This document shows, piece by piece, positions 11,877 through 22,146 of a stretch of 64,000 bases of DNA. The position numbers were made by a program, and so were the translations under genes. Where the stretch lies: contig JAUCBJ010001966.1 of assembly GCA_032718475.1 (NCBI GenBank), forward strand, positions 1 through 64,000, read 5' to 3'. Source of the stretch: Nemertoderma westbladi. Taxonomy: Eukaryota > Xenacoelomorpha > Nemertodermatida > Nemertodermatidae. The notes below the pieces were generated by a model. That model saw nothing but the letters and a program-made list of their open reading frames with translations, was not told the origin of the DNA and ran no database searches. How positions within the stretch are numbered: position 1 is the first letter of the stretch; the number at the start of each line of letters is the position of its first letter.

Positions 11877-12130
11877 TGTGGTGATAATATATGGCTCGCC
11901 CCACGGATACCCTGGGACGAGGGGGGGGGGGGGAGACCTACCGGTGTTGGACAGTCAGTATGTCGGTGTTAGTCAGAGCACTGCAGTACATATTCTTTTA
12001 TCTAGGCTACTTGTTACATGCCGTGACCGGTCCCCGGAGGACCCTATTATACATATCTATCTGACAGTATCTGCTATAGATAAAGGTTTTATTCATCTGC
12101 TGCCTCGCAGCAATAGTAGATACGCCCACA
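11877..12130 (+). repeat. 5' LTR of the Gypsy element
   Basis: 254 bp, TGTGGTGATAAT to TACGCCCACA. It holds a run of G after GGGACGA and a likely promoter and polyadenylation region. It is identical to the 3' copy apart from the length of the G-run, as far as I can see. Confidence 0.93.
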
Positions 12131-12148
12131 TGGCGCAGTGTGTAGGAT
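12131..12148 (+). promoter_or_regulatory. tRNA primer-binding site of the Gypsy element
   Basis: It starts TGGCGCAGTG exactly at the LTR edge. A TGG start matches the CCA end of a tRNA primer, which is where minus-strand DNA synthesis would begin. The tRNA is not identified. Confidence 0.65.
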
Positions 12149-12159
12149 AATTTGGGCCC

Positions 12160-15100
12160 ATGCCGCCTAAATCCAAAGGGAAGATCACGTCCCCGCCCAC
12201 GGCGGACAGCAGCGACGGCGACGAAACTCTAGAAGCCCGAGGTGGCAGTCGCGCCCCTATCCGAATGGACGACCTTGCGCGAATCCTCGCCCAACAGCAG
12301 ACTGCTATGGCTCAGCTGCTGGCGCAACAGCAGGAGGACGCCAACCGTCGCCAGGAGGCTGCGGATGACCGCCTACTTCAACAACAGGCGGCCGCGGACG
12401 ACCGCATCGCTAAACTCCTCGCAGCTTTACAACCCGGCGTGGCGGCGGCCGCCACACCGGAACTACCGACGACCCAACCCACGTACGCGGGGCCCGTCAC
12501 GAACCCGGTTCCCCGACGCCGGGTAATCGACATCTCGACGATGGAGAAGATCGACGTGGACGTCGAGTTCTCCATGTTCCGCCGGTGGAGACAGGCGTGG
12601 CGGGTCCACGCCCACCGACAACAGGTCGCTACGTTCCCGCGAGCCGAGCAGGTTTACGCTCTCGTTGCTGCCCTCGGTAGCGGCCTACAGGAGACCATCC
12701 GCGTCACCCTGCACGTGGACATCGACGCGGACGATACAACCACAGAGACGGTCCTCGATGCACTCCAGGGCCACCTCCGCGCCAAGAGGAGTATCGCGAT
12801 CGACGCGATCAAGTTCCACGAGCGCCGGCAAGGCGCGACCGAGGGATTCGATTCCTTCCGGGTGGCCCTGGAGGATCTCGCAGACACTGCGGAGCTCTGC
12901 GGGAACTGCCGCGACCGGCAGATCGTTACCCAGATCCTAGTGGGTCTTCGATGTTCAGAGACCCGGACGGAACTCCTCAAGGTTCTTCCTCAACCGACCC
13001 TCGAGGACTGCGTAAGGATCGCGCAGAGCGTGGAAGCCAGCGAACGGAACGACTCGATCCTCGCGAGCGGGAAACCAGTAAACAAACTCTCCGCGTACAA
13101 ACGCGAACGCTCGGCCTCCCGCAACCCCGCTATCTCCCGCTCCCCGATGAGCACCCGGAACTCATCACCCGACCCCGCGTGGCGGAACCCTAGCGGCCGC
13201 AGTTGCGGCAACTGCGGCCGGGAACCCCATGAGGCGGGCTCGGAATGCCCCGCCAAGGGGGTCAAGTGTCACGGCTGTGGCAGGACGGGGCATATCAAGC
13301 GGATGTGCCGGTCCCGATCCGCCACCAAGAAGAGGGTGTCCACAGTGTACCACTGCCAGAGTATTAGCAGCGTTGCCAACCATCAGGAAACAGCCTGCAA
13401 ACTCTCTTATATCGCGGTGGGCCTGACGGACTCCGGGATCGGGAACCTCAAGGGGACGGTTCGTCACTCCCTCCCGGATAGCGGTGCGGCCGCTAATATC
13501 TTCAACCAGGGACTGTTTCTCCGGTTCGGAGGGCGACTCGACGACCTCCTCCCGCTTCGAGACGACGACAAATTCGAGGCGGCCAACCGACTCCCCATGG
13601 CGGCCGTGGGGCGGTACCCAGCGGAGATCAACTACTGCGGGACGACGACGACCACCGAGCTGGTCATCTCTCCCGAGTCCGACGGACTGATCCTCTCGAA
13701 GAAGACCATCCAGGACCTGGATATCCTCCCGCGCACCTTCCCGGCTCCCCTACACAGCCGCGGAACCGTCGCTTCTGTTGCTCCGTCCCCGGCGATCCGC
13801 TCCCGGGACAATCTCCTCCGCGAGTTCAGCGACGTGTTCGACAACGACTCCGCGCCTCTTCCAACGATGCATGGCCCGCCCATGCGTATACAGCTGAAGG
13901 ATGGGGCCAAGCCGTTCCACGTCAACGGCGCGCGACCTGTCCCGTTCGCGATGCGGGACGAGGTGAAAGAACTCCTCGACAAGCTAGAGCGACGGGAAGT
14001 CATCACCCGGGTCGAGGAACCTACGGAATGGGCCCATCCGATGACGGTGGCGCCTAAACCCAACGGAGGACTGCGACTCTGCGTGGACCTCCGCCACCTA
14101 AACTCGCAGGTCCAACGCCCCTATTACCCAACGCCGAATCCACGGACCGCAGTCGCCGGAGTCTCCACGACTGCAAAGATTTTCTCCGTGTTCGACGCAG
14201 CCAGTGGCTACTGGCAGGTTCCCCTCGACGAGGAATCCCAACTCCTCACCACCTTCGCGACTCCCTGGGGCCGGTACTGTCACACTCGTAGTGTGATGGG
14301 GCTGATCTCGTCCGGCGACGAGTTTAACCGTCGAGGCGACGACGCCATCCAGGGACTTCCTAACCTCATCAAGGTTGTAGACGATGTACTCCTCTACAAC
14401 GATACAATGGAGGAACACATGGAGAACATCGCGAGGTTTATGGAGCGGTGCCGGACCTACGGGATCACGTTACACCCGGGGAAGGTTCAGTTTGCCCAGA
14501 CCGAGGTTCGGTTCGCTGGGTACCTCGTCGGCGCCTCCGGGATAAAGGCCGACCCCGAGAAACTGAAGGCGATTGCCGCCTTCCCCCGCCCTGGGAACAT
14601 CACCGATCTCCGGAGCTTCCTCGGAATGGTGGAGCAACTCGCTCCGTTCTCAGCAGACATCGCTGCCGCGATGTCCCCGCTACGTCCCCTCCTAAGCACG
14701 AAGGCGACCTTCATCTGGACGGTGGACCACGAACGGGCCTTCGAGACAACCAAGCTGGCTCTGACGTCACCGCCGGCCCTCGTCCCGTTCGACACGACCC
14801 GGGAAACCCGTCTAGTGACAGACGCGTCCCGGCTGAAGGGCCTCGGCTACGCCCTCCTCCAACTTCACGGGGAGGACTGGAAGCTGGTCGAGTGCGGCTC
14901 GAGGTTCACCACCGAGACCGAGTCCCGGTATGCCATGGTAGAACTCGAGCTGCTCGCCGTCGTATGGGCAGTGCAGAAGTGCCGTATGTCGTGTGTCGGC
15001 CTCCCACACTTCAACCTAATCGTTGACCACCAGCCGTTGGTGACGATTATCGACAAGTACACGGTGGACGCGACCGACAACACGCGCCTCCAGCGGCTCA

Positions 15101-16608
15101 AAACGAAACTGGCTCCCTACCAGTTTACCACCACGTGGACAAAGGGGAAGGACCACGCCATAGCCGACGCGTTGTCCCGCGCCCCCGTCGACGACCCGAC
15201 ACCGGATGACATCGTGGACGACGGCGAAATGGCGACGTACATCCGGGCCGTCACCCGCCAGACCGCCGCCGACATAACCGGCTCCGATTCCGCCCACCTT
15301 GCGGATCCAGTCCTCAATGAACTCGCCCGACTGGCTCGGAACGATCCGGACTACAAAGCCCTACTCGCGGCTATCGAGGCTGGGTTTCCGGAATCCACCC
15401 GGACGAACCCAGCGGTGAACATCTTCTGGTCTGTCCGGGACCAGTTAACCACGGACGGGGACCTGGCCCTGCTGGGTCATCGCATTGTGGTCCCCACAGC
15501 GTCGCGGAAATCTACCCTTACGCGCCTCCACGCATCGCACCAGGGGGTGGAGAAGACGCTACGACGTGCCCGGCAGTGTGTCTACTGGCCGGGCATAACT
15601 AACGATATCCGGACGACCGTGGGCGCTTGCAGCGAATGTCTGACCGGCCGATCGAGCCAGACAAAGGAGTCGTTCCAGTCGGAACCTCCACCCACTCGAC
15701 CCTTCGAGGACATTTCGGGAGACTTCTTCTCCCTTGGGGCGAAGCACTTCCTGGCCGCCGCCGACCGATATTCCGGATGGCCGGAAGTGTACTCGTTTTC
15801 CGCCCCACCCACTGCCGACCGGACAATCACAGCCCTGCGAGACTGGTTCATCCGGTACGGGGTGCCGACCCGCTTTCGCTCGGATGGCGGGACCCCATTC
15901 ACCGCGGCAGCGACGACGAAATTCCTGAAGGAATGGGGGGTCACACCGGTCATGTCGTCACCGGAATACCCCCAGAGTAACGGGCACGCCGAGTCGGCGG
16001 TAAAGGCCCTGAAGAGCCTTCTGGTAAAGACCGGGGGCTCAACTACGTCCGAAGTGTTCCTGGAGGGGCTCCTGGAACTCCGCAACAGCCCCAGGGAGAG
16101 CGGCTCTTCCCCAGCGGACATTGTCTTCGGACACCCAATGCGCACGCGTGTCCCAGCTCACCACACCGCCTTCGCCCGGACTATACAAGAGACCCGGACG
16201 GAGCTAGACCGGGTGGCGCCAGCCATCAAATCGGCCCGGACCACCCAGTACAACCGCGGCGCCAAATATTTGGAACCTCTCACGGTAGGCGCCCGGGTAA
16301 GGGTTCAACACCCGACCACCAAGCGATGGGATCGCGCTGGAACCGTCGTAGAGACTGGTTCCCACCGGAAGTATACAGTCCGGATGCCGTCCGGACGCAC
16401 CCTTGTCCGGAACAGACGCTTACTAATCCCGGACACCGCCCACCAGGCGACACCAACGGGCCCTCCGCCACCGGATGCGGCCCCAACGGGACCCACACCC
16501 ACCAAGAAACTGCGCTGGCGTGAACCCCTAATGGAAACTCAGACCTTCGATAAACTTTCAGTTTCGAGGTATCCAAAACGGACGCGTCAGCAACCCGACA
16601 GACTGTAG
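12160..16608 (+). CDS. Gypsy Gag-Pol polyprotein
   Basis: A single frame of 1482 residues from ATG 12160, 30 bases after the LTR. In order: a Gln/Ala-rich N-terminus; Gag to about 320; two zinc knuckles at about 348-385 (CGNCG..., CHGCGRTGHIKRMC); an aspartic protease with DSGAAAN near 439; reverse transcriptase at about 570-790 with catalytic VVDDVLLYND near 739; RNase H from about 880 (TDASR...E...DHQP); integrase with the HHCC finger near 1122-1155 and a D,D,E core (SGDFF near 1186, RSDGGTPF near 1240, QSNGHAESAVK near 1271); then a C-terminal GPY/F-like region without a chromodomain. Gag and Pol are fused in one frame, so no frameshift is needed. No envelope gene follows. Confidence 0.95.
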   Translation: MPPKSKGKITSPPTADSSDGDETLEARGGSRAPIRMDDLARILAQQQTAMAQLLAQQQEDANRRQEAADDRLLQQQAAADDRIAKLLAALQPGVAAAATPELPTTQPTYAGPVTNPVPRRRVIDISTMEKIDVDVEFSMFRRWRQAWRVHAHRQQVATFPRAEQVYALVAALGSGLQETIRVTLHVDIDADDTTTETVLDALQGHLRAKRSIAIDAIKFHERRQGATEGFDSFRVALEDLADTAELCGNCRDRQIVTQILVGLRCSETRTELLKVLPQPTLEDCVRIAQSVEASERNDSILASGKPVNKLSAYKRERSASRNPAISRSPMSTRNSSPDPAWRNPSGRSCGNCGREPHEAGSECPAKGVKCHGCGRTGHIKRMCRSRSATKKRVSTVYHCQSISSVANHQETACKLSYIAVGLTDSGIGNLKGTVRHSLPDSGAAANIFNQGLFLRFGGRLDDLLPLRDDDKFEAANRLPMAAVGRYPAEINYCGTTTTTELVISPESDGLILSKKTIQDLDILPRTFPAPLHSRGTVASVAPSPAIRSRDNLLREFSDVFDNDSAPLPTMHGPPMRIQLKDGAKPFHVNGARPVPFAMRDEVKELLDKLERREVITRVEEPTEWAHPMTVAPKPNGGLRLCVDLRHLNSQVQRPYYPTPNPRTAVAGVSTTAKIFSVFDAASGYWQVPLDEESQLLTTFATPWGRYCHTRSVMGLISSGDEFNRRGDDAIQGLPNLIKVVDDVLLYNDTMEEHMENIARFMERCRTYGITLHPGKVQFAQTEVRFAGYLVGASGIKADPEKLKAIAAFPRPGNITDLRSFLGMVEQLAPFSADIAAAMSPLRPLLSTKATFIWTVDHERAFETTKLALTSPPALVPFDTTRETRLVTDASRLKGLGYALLQLHGEDWKLVECGSRFTTETESRYAMVELELLAVVWAVQKCRMSCVGLPHFNLIVDHQPLVTIIDKYTVDATDNTRLQRLKTKLAPYQFTTTWTKGKDHAIADALSRAPVDDPTPDDIVDDGEMATYIRAVTRQTAADITGSDSAHLADPVLNELARLARNDPDYKALLAAIEAGFPESTRTNPAVNIFWSVRDQLTTDGDLALLGHRIVVPTASRKSTLTRLHASHQGVEKTLRRARQCVYWPGITNDIRTTVGACSECLTGRSSQTKESFQSEPPPTRPFEDISGDFFSLGAKHFLAAADRYSGWPEVYSFSAPPTADRTITALRDWFIRYGVPTRFRSDGGTPFTAAATTKFLKEWGVTPVMSSPEYPQSNGHAESAVKALKSLLVKTGGSTTSEVFLEGLLELRNSPRESGSSPADIVFGHPMRTRVPAHHTAFARTIQETRTELDRVAPAIKSARTTQYNRGAKYLEPLTVGARVRVQHPTTKRWDRAGTVVETGSHRKYTVRMPSGRTLVRNRRLLIPDTAHQATPTGPPPPDAAPTGPTPTKKLRWREPLMETQTFDKLSVSRYPKRTRQQPDRL

Positions 16609-16659
16609 GACAGAACGGTTGATAGCTCGGCACAGCCTTAGACAGTTAGACAGCTAATC

Positions 16660-16675
16660 CGAGCTCGTAAGGGGG
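16660..16675 (+). promoter_or_regulatory. Polypurine tract of the Gypsy element
   Basis: The short purine run AAGGGGG ends exactly at the 3' LTR start at 16676, the position from which plus-strand DNA synthesis is primed in LTR elements. Confidence 0.6.
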
Positions 16676-16928
16676 TGTGGTGATAATATATGGCTCGCCC
16701 CACGGATACCCTGGGACGAGGGGGGGGGGGGAGACCTACCGGTGTTGGACAGTCAGTATGTCGGTGTTAGTCAGAGCACTGCAGTACATATTCTTTTATC
16801 TAGGCTACTTGTTACATGCCGTGACCGGTCCCCGGAGGACCCTATTATACATATCTATCTGACAGTATCTGCTATAGATAAAGGTTTTATTCATCTGCTG
16901 CCTCGCAGCAATAGTAGATACGCCCACA
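16676..16928 (+). repeat. 3' LTR of the Gypsy element
   Basis: 253 bp, matches 11877-12130. Followed at once by the CCATC duplication. Confidence 0.93.
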
Positions 16929-16933
16929 CCATC

Positions 16934-17904
16934 TTAAATATTAATTTAATATTTATTAAAATCTGTAAAATTCAGATCCTTTAAAATTTCTTAGTCAATT
17001 AAGATATCGCAGCACTTACCGATACTCTTAAAAGACAATTTTATAGAATTAAGGATCCTATGTCCCCAGACATGCTCTGGAATAAAATTGTGTCAATTTT
17101 ACCATCAAATAATAAAATTCACGGGAATAAATTTAAATTCATATCTTAAATGAATTTCATAAATTGTCATTTTGTGCAATTTATAACATTCCCAAAATTC
17201 CATTAATTAATAGATCATGGGAGCGGAGATTCATATTATTGAGTGTATTAGAGTGTGAGAATCTCCAACATATAGTCAATAGCCGATAAAATTAATAAAA
17301 TCATGCACAAAGAGGATATTGACAGCTAAAGAATTACTATTAAATAGCATCCCAGATCTGTATGCATGAGAATTACCCTAATTCTACCGCTAGCTTTCCA
17401 TAATGTCACCATAGCAACACCCACGCTAGAATTAGAAGCAAGTTAAAAGAACAACAGAAAGCTTGTCCCATTGCATAGCATAGAGAATACATAGCACACT
17501 GTTAGTATCCAAGGATACACAATAATAACGTGACATTCTGGAAGGCACTGACTAACGGACAAATGGCCTGTATGTGTACAATTGGTGACAGTTGTGTGGA
17601 ATTTGTGCGTTTGTAGGTGAATGTTACTGCTAAGGTGTGTTTACAGTAGCTAGTCGCAATTGTGAAAGTAGCCCAACTCTCCTATAGAAAGAACCTAAAG
17701 TGGATTCAAGCCTTTGGGATGGACAGTGGAGTGACTTGTGCCGGTTGTCGTTGTCGTGCTGTTGCTACATGTTGGCGTAAACACCGCGACGACGATACAT
17801 CGGCGCTGAGAATCCCACTGTCCGGGGGCAAAGAGAGGTAGGCAGCGACGCCCGCTCGCCTAAACATAAACTCATTACAATATTAATAAACTCAGATAGC
17901 AGAT
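16934..17904. other. Non-coding BEL interior downstream of the Gypsy insertion
   Basis: AT-rich up to about 17520, then closer to balanced. The diverged copy of the 11774-11866 block lies at about 16995-17085. No coding frame seen; the part nearest 17904 may be an untranslated leader for the next frame. Confidence 0.6.
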
Positions 17905-19497
17905 ATGACGGAGTTGATAGAAGATGATCTTGGTATCAGGGAGCGATATACTCTACCTTTACAAGCATTTGTGGATAGCTTGATACGCGGTGAAGCCGAT
18001 CCAACCATTACGGAGGACGATGGTCGTTATATCGAACCGCCGATGTCCCAAGAGCAACTTACGCGTGAATTGGACTATCGAAAATTCACCGCTCGCTATA
18101 CGAATCGTAATGGTACGTATATGGACTTCTTAACTACCGGCCATCCTATCGATTTATATGATACGGACGATGTAGACACCGAAAGGGAAATGGTTCTATT
18201 TAAATATCATACCCAGCGGAGTCGTAACGATAAACCGAGAATAGAACACGAAAATTCTATTCGTAATAGACTGGAAAGAGAAAACGTTGAAGAACCGGAT
18301 AAACGCATCGACTTCAACGACTACCTGGAATTTTGAGAGAAACCTATCTCAATATCGCCAGTCAGCAGAACCTAGAGACTCGATATCCTCAAGGTATACA
18401 TCATGACCCTATGGTAGAACTCAAACGGCTCTATTTCACTATGATGTATCTTACCGCCGATCGTCCACTACCTGTGATCCCGGATAGTTTTGAACAAATG
18501 GAAGAATATTGCAAAACTGGAGAACGATCACCCGCGTTTCCTCTACAGGACGTACGTCTTTGGTATTATTGGGACGAATGCCCTAGACCCAACCAACAAA
18601 CTGAAAGACACAAACGTCCGCGGTTCCTATTTCCACGAACAACCGGCGATGGAAATTTATTGCGCATATTGCAGACTCAATAACTTGCATATTTTTGCGG
18701 TTTGCCCTCAATTTATGACTCAATGTCACCATTGTCAACTAAAGGGATACGCCAGTTTCGATTGCCCTTTTAATCACGATTTGGAAAGCGTAGATGAAAT
18801 GATCACACTACGTTACATCAGAGCTTGGGAAGTGAACACTGATTTACATTGTGATTCGCGCCATCGCTATTATCCTGGACGCGCTTACGAAGGAGTTTAT
18901 GCATTCCATCCTTATCTATTCGCTTCTGTCGAACAGAAATCACGCATATCGAGTTACGAACTACTGAAGCGCGTCGGAGAATATATTTCAACCAAATTCG
19001 TACGCAAATTTCTCAGGAGTGTTAATCCTAGCGACATTCATTCCTATAACTTAATCAATTTTATCCGTCAAGATCCGGGCTATGGAGACTTATTTGTTAA
19101 CTCACACCCCGAGTTACAGGAAGTATATCGACGGCCTTACGAATACCGAGCCCGCGAACGCGAGTTGGAAAGAACCATTAAACCCAGGAAGTTTCTAACT
19201 GCCTATGGTCCACCTACGGCTCTCGTTCAGACCACTCGTAAAGGACCCGTAAGAGCGGCCGTCCTAAAACGCGCTCTAAAGGCCGTTAGACCCCTCTCCC
19301 CCGACGTCGATGTCAATCAACCCGGCACTTCGACCGGCGGATATATCGACCATAATCCTACACCCTCTGATGCAATCATATTGCACCCTTCACCCAGGAG
19401 TTATAGCCCTCCTTGTAAAGTGGCTCGCCCCAAAGAGAAAAAGACTCTGGCTAGCTTTAAAAAACTGCGTAAACGCCGTCCGCGCAAGAAAGACTAA
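17905..19497 (+). CDS. Unknown zinc-knuckle-like protein, 3' reading frame of the BEL element (frame interrupted)
   Basis: It starts at ATG 17905 and runs 143 residues to a TGA at 18334-18336. Coding-like sequence continues in another frame from 18333 to about 18650, then returns to the first frame and ends at 19497. The protein is acidic at the N-terminus, has a Cys cluster at about 18655-18775 (CAYC...C, CHHC...C...H, like two knuckles), and ends in a very basic tail (RKRRPRKKD). That is a nucleic-acid-binding look, not an envelope protein: no signal peptide or membrane segment is visible. It occupies the place between pol and the 3' LTR. The two frame changes may be a pair of compensating indels, or the first may be a programmed overlap. 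I do not recognise a family. Confidence 0.6.
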
Positions 19498-19561
19498 CTG
19501 TTTAGAGTATTTACGTATATTAGAAACTGTGATTTTGTATATTTTATAGACTTAAATCCCA

Positions 19562-19575
19562 TTTTCTGGGAGCGG
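19562..19575 (+). promoter_or_regulatory. Probable polypurine tract of the BEL element
   Basis: The sequence CTGGGAGCGG directly precedes the 3' LTR start at 19576. It is purine-rich but interrupted, so the call is tentative. Confidence 0.45.
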
Positions 19576-20776
19576 TGTAAAAGCTTCTGTGGGATATAAC
19601 TGGCCCTTTTGCTTTGCAATCCAGTTTCCCCCCAGGCGCTGGAATACTCTAAAAGGCTCACTAACTCGAATGATACAAGCGACCGGCTGATTGGCTGATT
19701 TGCTGTACGAGGGGCTCTTTGCTATGTTCTATCGGCCAACCAGAGCTATAGCAGCAGAGTATGCAACCAGGACAACCGAGCGGAGTGACTCATTTTGTGT
19801 GCTGGCCAAGGGATGCCAAAATCCTGATAGTTCGGCATTTAGACATTCGTGGAACCTGTGGATTCTGGTGTTCTGCCAATGAGAGCTATTCCTCTCTGTG
19901 TAAAAGATACCTGCAACAGGGACAGAGGACAGTGTGTGTTGTTATTCCTCCTACGCCAGAACATCGGCTTTTGGAATGACTTGTTTCAGACTTTTAGTAA
20001 AACATTAGTAGGCTTAGATTATAGAACGTATAACTGTTATCGACCCAATCAGCATACAGTCTAATCATATTATATCTTAACCTACCGTCTTAATGCTATT
20101 TACTGTTGTGTTTATCAGTTGGTTGAATATTATTATTTGGAGAACATCTATAAAGAACCCAAATTTCCCAATTTTCTTGATACACTACAGGTTAGAGAGA
20201 CAGGCTATATATATAACAATTGCGACTTATGTTATCGTGGTTTGTAGTGAACCTAATGCTATTTGATAGACACTACATAGGTCAATTGCTGTTCTCTTTA
20301 TGTGTGATCAAATTCATTGACGGTCGGCAGATTAGTGTGCAGTATTGTGCGGTACCGGTAGTGTGCATGATTGTGACCGATAACAAAGCATTTCCTAAAG
20401 AATGCGCCTTATACGTGAATTATAAGCCTTACCGTTGCGTGTAGTATAAGTCATAACTCTGTTTACTTAGGTAGAGCGCCACGTCCTAAAGGAACTGTTA
20501 ATATTTCCCGAAAGTGAATAATATTTGTCAGAAATTATTTATTAACGATCAATCGAATAATACAGTAGGCTTCACTGCAATAACAAAAACTAAGCCCCAT
20601 CCGAACCCAGTCTCCCGGGAATATCCAGCGGGTGAATGGACGCGCACTAGGCTGGCTTCGGCTAATGTTGTGTTTATTGGCATTAAATATTTGTCATCTT
20701 CTAAAGTCTGAACATAAACCAAAGACATATAAATTTTGGCAGGTTAAACTGCTAAAGGTCTTCAAAAGCGCGTACA
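19576..20776 (+). repeat. 3' LTR of the BEL/Pao element
   Basis: 1201 bp and collinear with 4584-5784 with about six substitutions. Followed by ATAAT (20777-20781). Confidence 0.92.
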
Positions 20777-20781
20777 ATAAT

Positions 20782-22064
20782 GTCTAAAGAAAATAATTTA
20801 ATAGTATTCCAGAGGCTTTATTTCAGAACGTAGCCCGGAGTTGTTAGTGGGGCCTATTACAAGACTCAGTCTGGTACTGGTACACTACCACAATATAATA
20901 ATTCACAATTGAATCTCCACTTGGCGATGTGGCGTAATGAAAGCAATGGCAGGTATGGGCTGTGCTGTGTGGAGTTTAATTCTGAGTTACGCAATGGGTT
21001 GGGTGGATGGCTACAACACAATATAATGGGGGGGGGGGGGGGGGGGGGGGGGGGGTGTGCAGGTCCGCAGCTTGTAGGCTTGTACAATGATATACTGTAG
21101 TAATAGTCCACAACAAGAGAGGGTATGGGATCACTGGGGTTATATTGTTGCCTTGTCTTACAGCAAAAGTGAGCAAAAGTGTGGTTTGTCGGCCGGATGG
21201 TTAAAAACCTCCATTAATTAAAAATAAATGAGCATAATTGAATAAGTATTACTAACCCAATTTGATTTTTAATATTAAAAAAATTATAATTACAATACGT
21301 TAAACTGAATTAAAAAATACGTAACTAATGATGTACATAACATAGTTTACTTTGAAACAAATTAGGTTTTCAATAAAATTACCTTATCAGAGTATTAAAA
21401 TTAAATTACGTAAATTTTTAGAAGGTATTTTAGGGGGTGCGCTGGCGCTTGGATTTATTTATTACTTTATAAAATTATTTCTTATTTATTTCTTTACATT
21501 TATTAGTATAATTAGGGACAGGGGCAGGAAGGAAGCTTGTCGAATTTACACAATTAGTGTATAAGCAAATGCAATGCAACGGCAGCCATCGCGCTGCTAC
21601 GTCAATGGAGGTATTTGGCCTTGATTCTGATTTAAGGAACATTGAAACAATTTCTAATATAACAATAAATTAAAAATATTCCAAAGGCTGTTTTTCTGAA
21701 CTAGTTGTTGGTGTAATAATAGGCCCTGCCCTACAAGAACAAAACTCAGTCTGGGACACTACCACAACACCGCCTTGTAAATCCAATCGCTGCCCATCCA
21801 CAAAGTCAAGCAAGCTCCATCCACCGCCCTGTCAATCACATCGCGGCTTGGCCATTAACAAAAGCCAGTTCTCGGCGGGAATCTGAGTTCAAAGGTATGC
21901 CGCAGAAGAGCGATGTAAACTGTTACCTTGAAATCATTTCAATGTCATTTCAATATGAGACAGAAAGTCTGGAATTTCGGTCCATCGATTTCAAGGTCAT
22001 TTCAATATGCCATCAATGTCATTTCAATGTCAATGCTACTTTCAATGATATTCTATGGACACAT
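20782..22064. other. Element interior, right part
   Basis: No gene. The block at about 20785-20895 recurs in direct orientation at about 21650-21765 (landmarks AACTCAGTCTGG and ACACTACCACAA), and a second block at about 20905-21045 is the direct copy of 3345-3475. A G-run of about 27 lies near 21027-21054. Between 21935 and 22055 the motif TCATTTCAAT is repeated. Confidence 0.65.
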
Positions 22065-22142
22065 TTTGATCAAACTTTGATCAATGTTTGATCAAAGTTT
22101 GATCAATGTTTGATCAAAGGCATGCTTTTTGAGAGCGGGACT
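22065..22142 (-). repeat. Right terminal inverted repeat, 78 bp
   Basis: Reverse complement of 2970-3047 with about one mismatch; ends GAGAGCGGGACT and is followed by GTAC (22143-22146). Confidence 0.9.
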
Positions 22143-22146
22143 GTAC

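Larger units (their letters stand above)
11877..16928 (+). mobile_element. Gypsy-type (Metaviridae) LTR retrotransposon, intact and young
   Basis: A complete 5.05-kb element: LTRs at 11877-12130 and 16676-16928 that appear to differ only in the length of a G-run, a primer-binding site directly after the 5' LTR, one gag-pol frame of 1482 codons without stops, a polypurine tract before the 3' LTR, and a perfect 5-bp duplication CCATC (11872-11876 and 16929-16933). Its coding part is strikingly GC-rich compared with the AT-rich surroundings. It inserted into the BEL/Pao element and is the innermost, and so the youngest, layer. It could still be capable of transposition. Confidence 0.95.
4584..20776 (+). 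mobile_element. BEL/Pao-type LTR retrotransposon, defective, with a nested Gypsy element
   Basis: Two 1201-bp direct repeats (4584-5784 and 19576-20776), each starting TGTAAAAG and ending GCGTACA, flank the element, with ATAAT duplicated outside (4579-4583 and 20777-20781). The LTRs differ at roughly six positions, so the insertion is recent. Inside are a long leader with tandem duplications, a gag-protease frame (8049-11246), the inserted Gypsy element, a non-coding stretch, and a second coding region (17905-19497) just before the polypurine tract. No reverse transcriptase or integrase of its own remains, so it would need enzymes from another copy to move. The BEL/Pao assignment rests on the gag DUF1759-like region, the zinc knuckles and the DSGS protease. 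Confidence 0.88.
2970..22142. mobile_element. TIR-bounded element (host of the nested LTR elements)
   Basis: Both ends carry a 78-bp inverted repeat starting AGTCCCGCTCTC with about one mismatch, flanked on each side by GTAC, a plausible 4-bp target duplication. Taking out the LTR element at 4584-20776 leaves about 3 kb of element DNA with no coding frame, so it is a non-autonomous cut-and-paste-like element or a decayed one. Inward of the perfect repeat, the two ends keep weaker inverted similarity (about 3105-3135 against 21865-21905). The family is not identified; a 4-bp duplication would suit Chapaev- or Sola1-type groups, but TGTACA on both sides is itself palindromic, so the exact border is uncertain. 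Confidence 0.8.

Noticed and set aside
12242-16633. Many overlapping frames of 60-190 codons in the GC-rich region
   Set aside because: They are alternative-frame shadows of the 1482-residue Gypsy polyprotein; GC-rich DNA has few stops.
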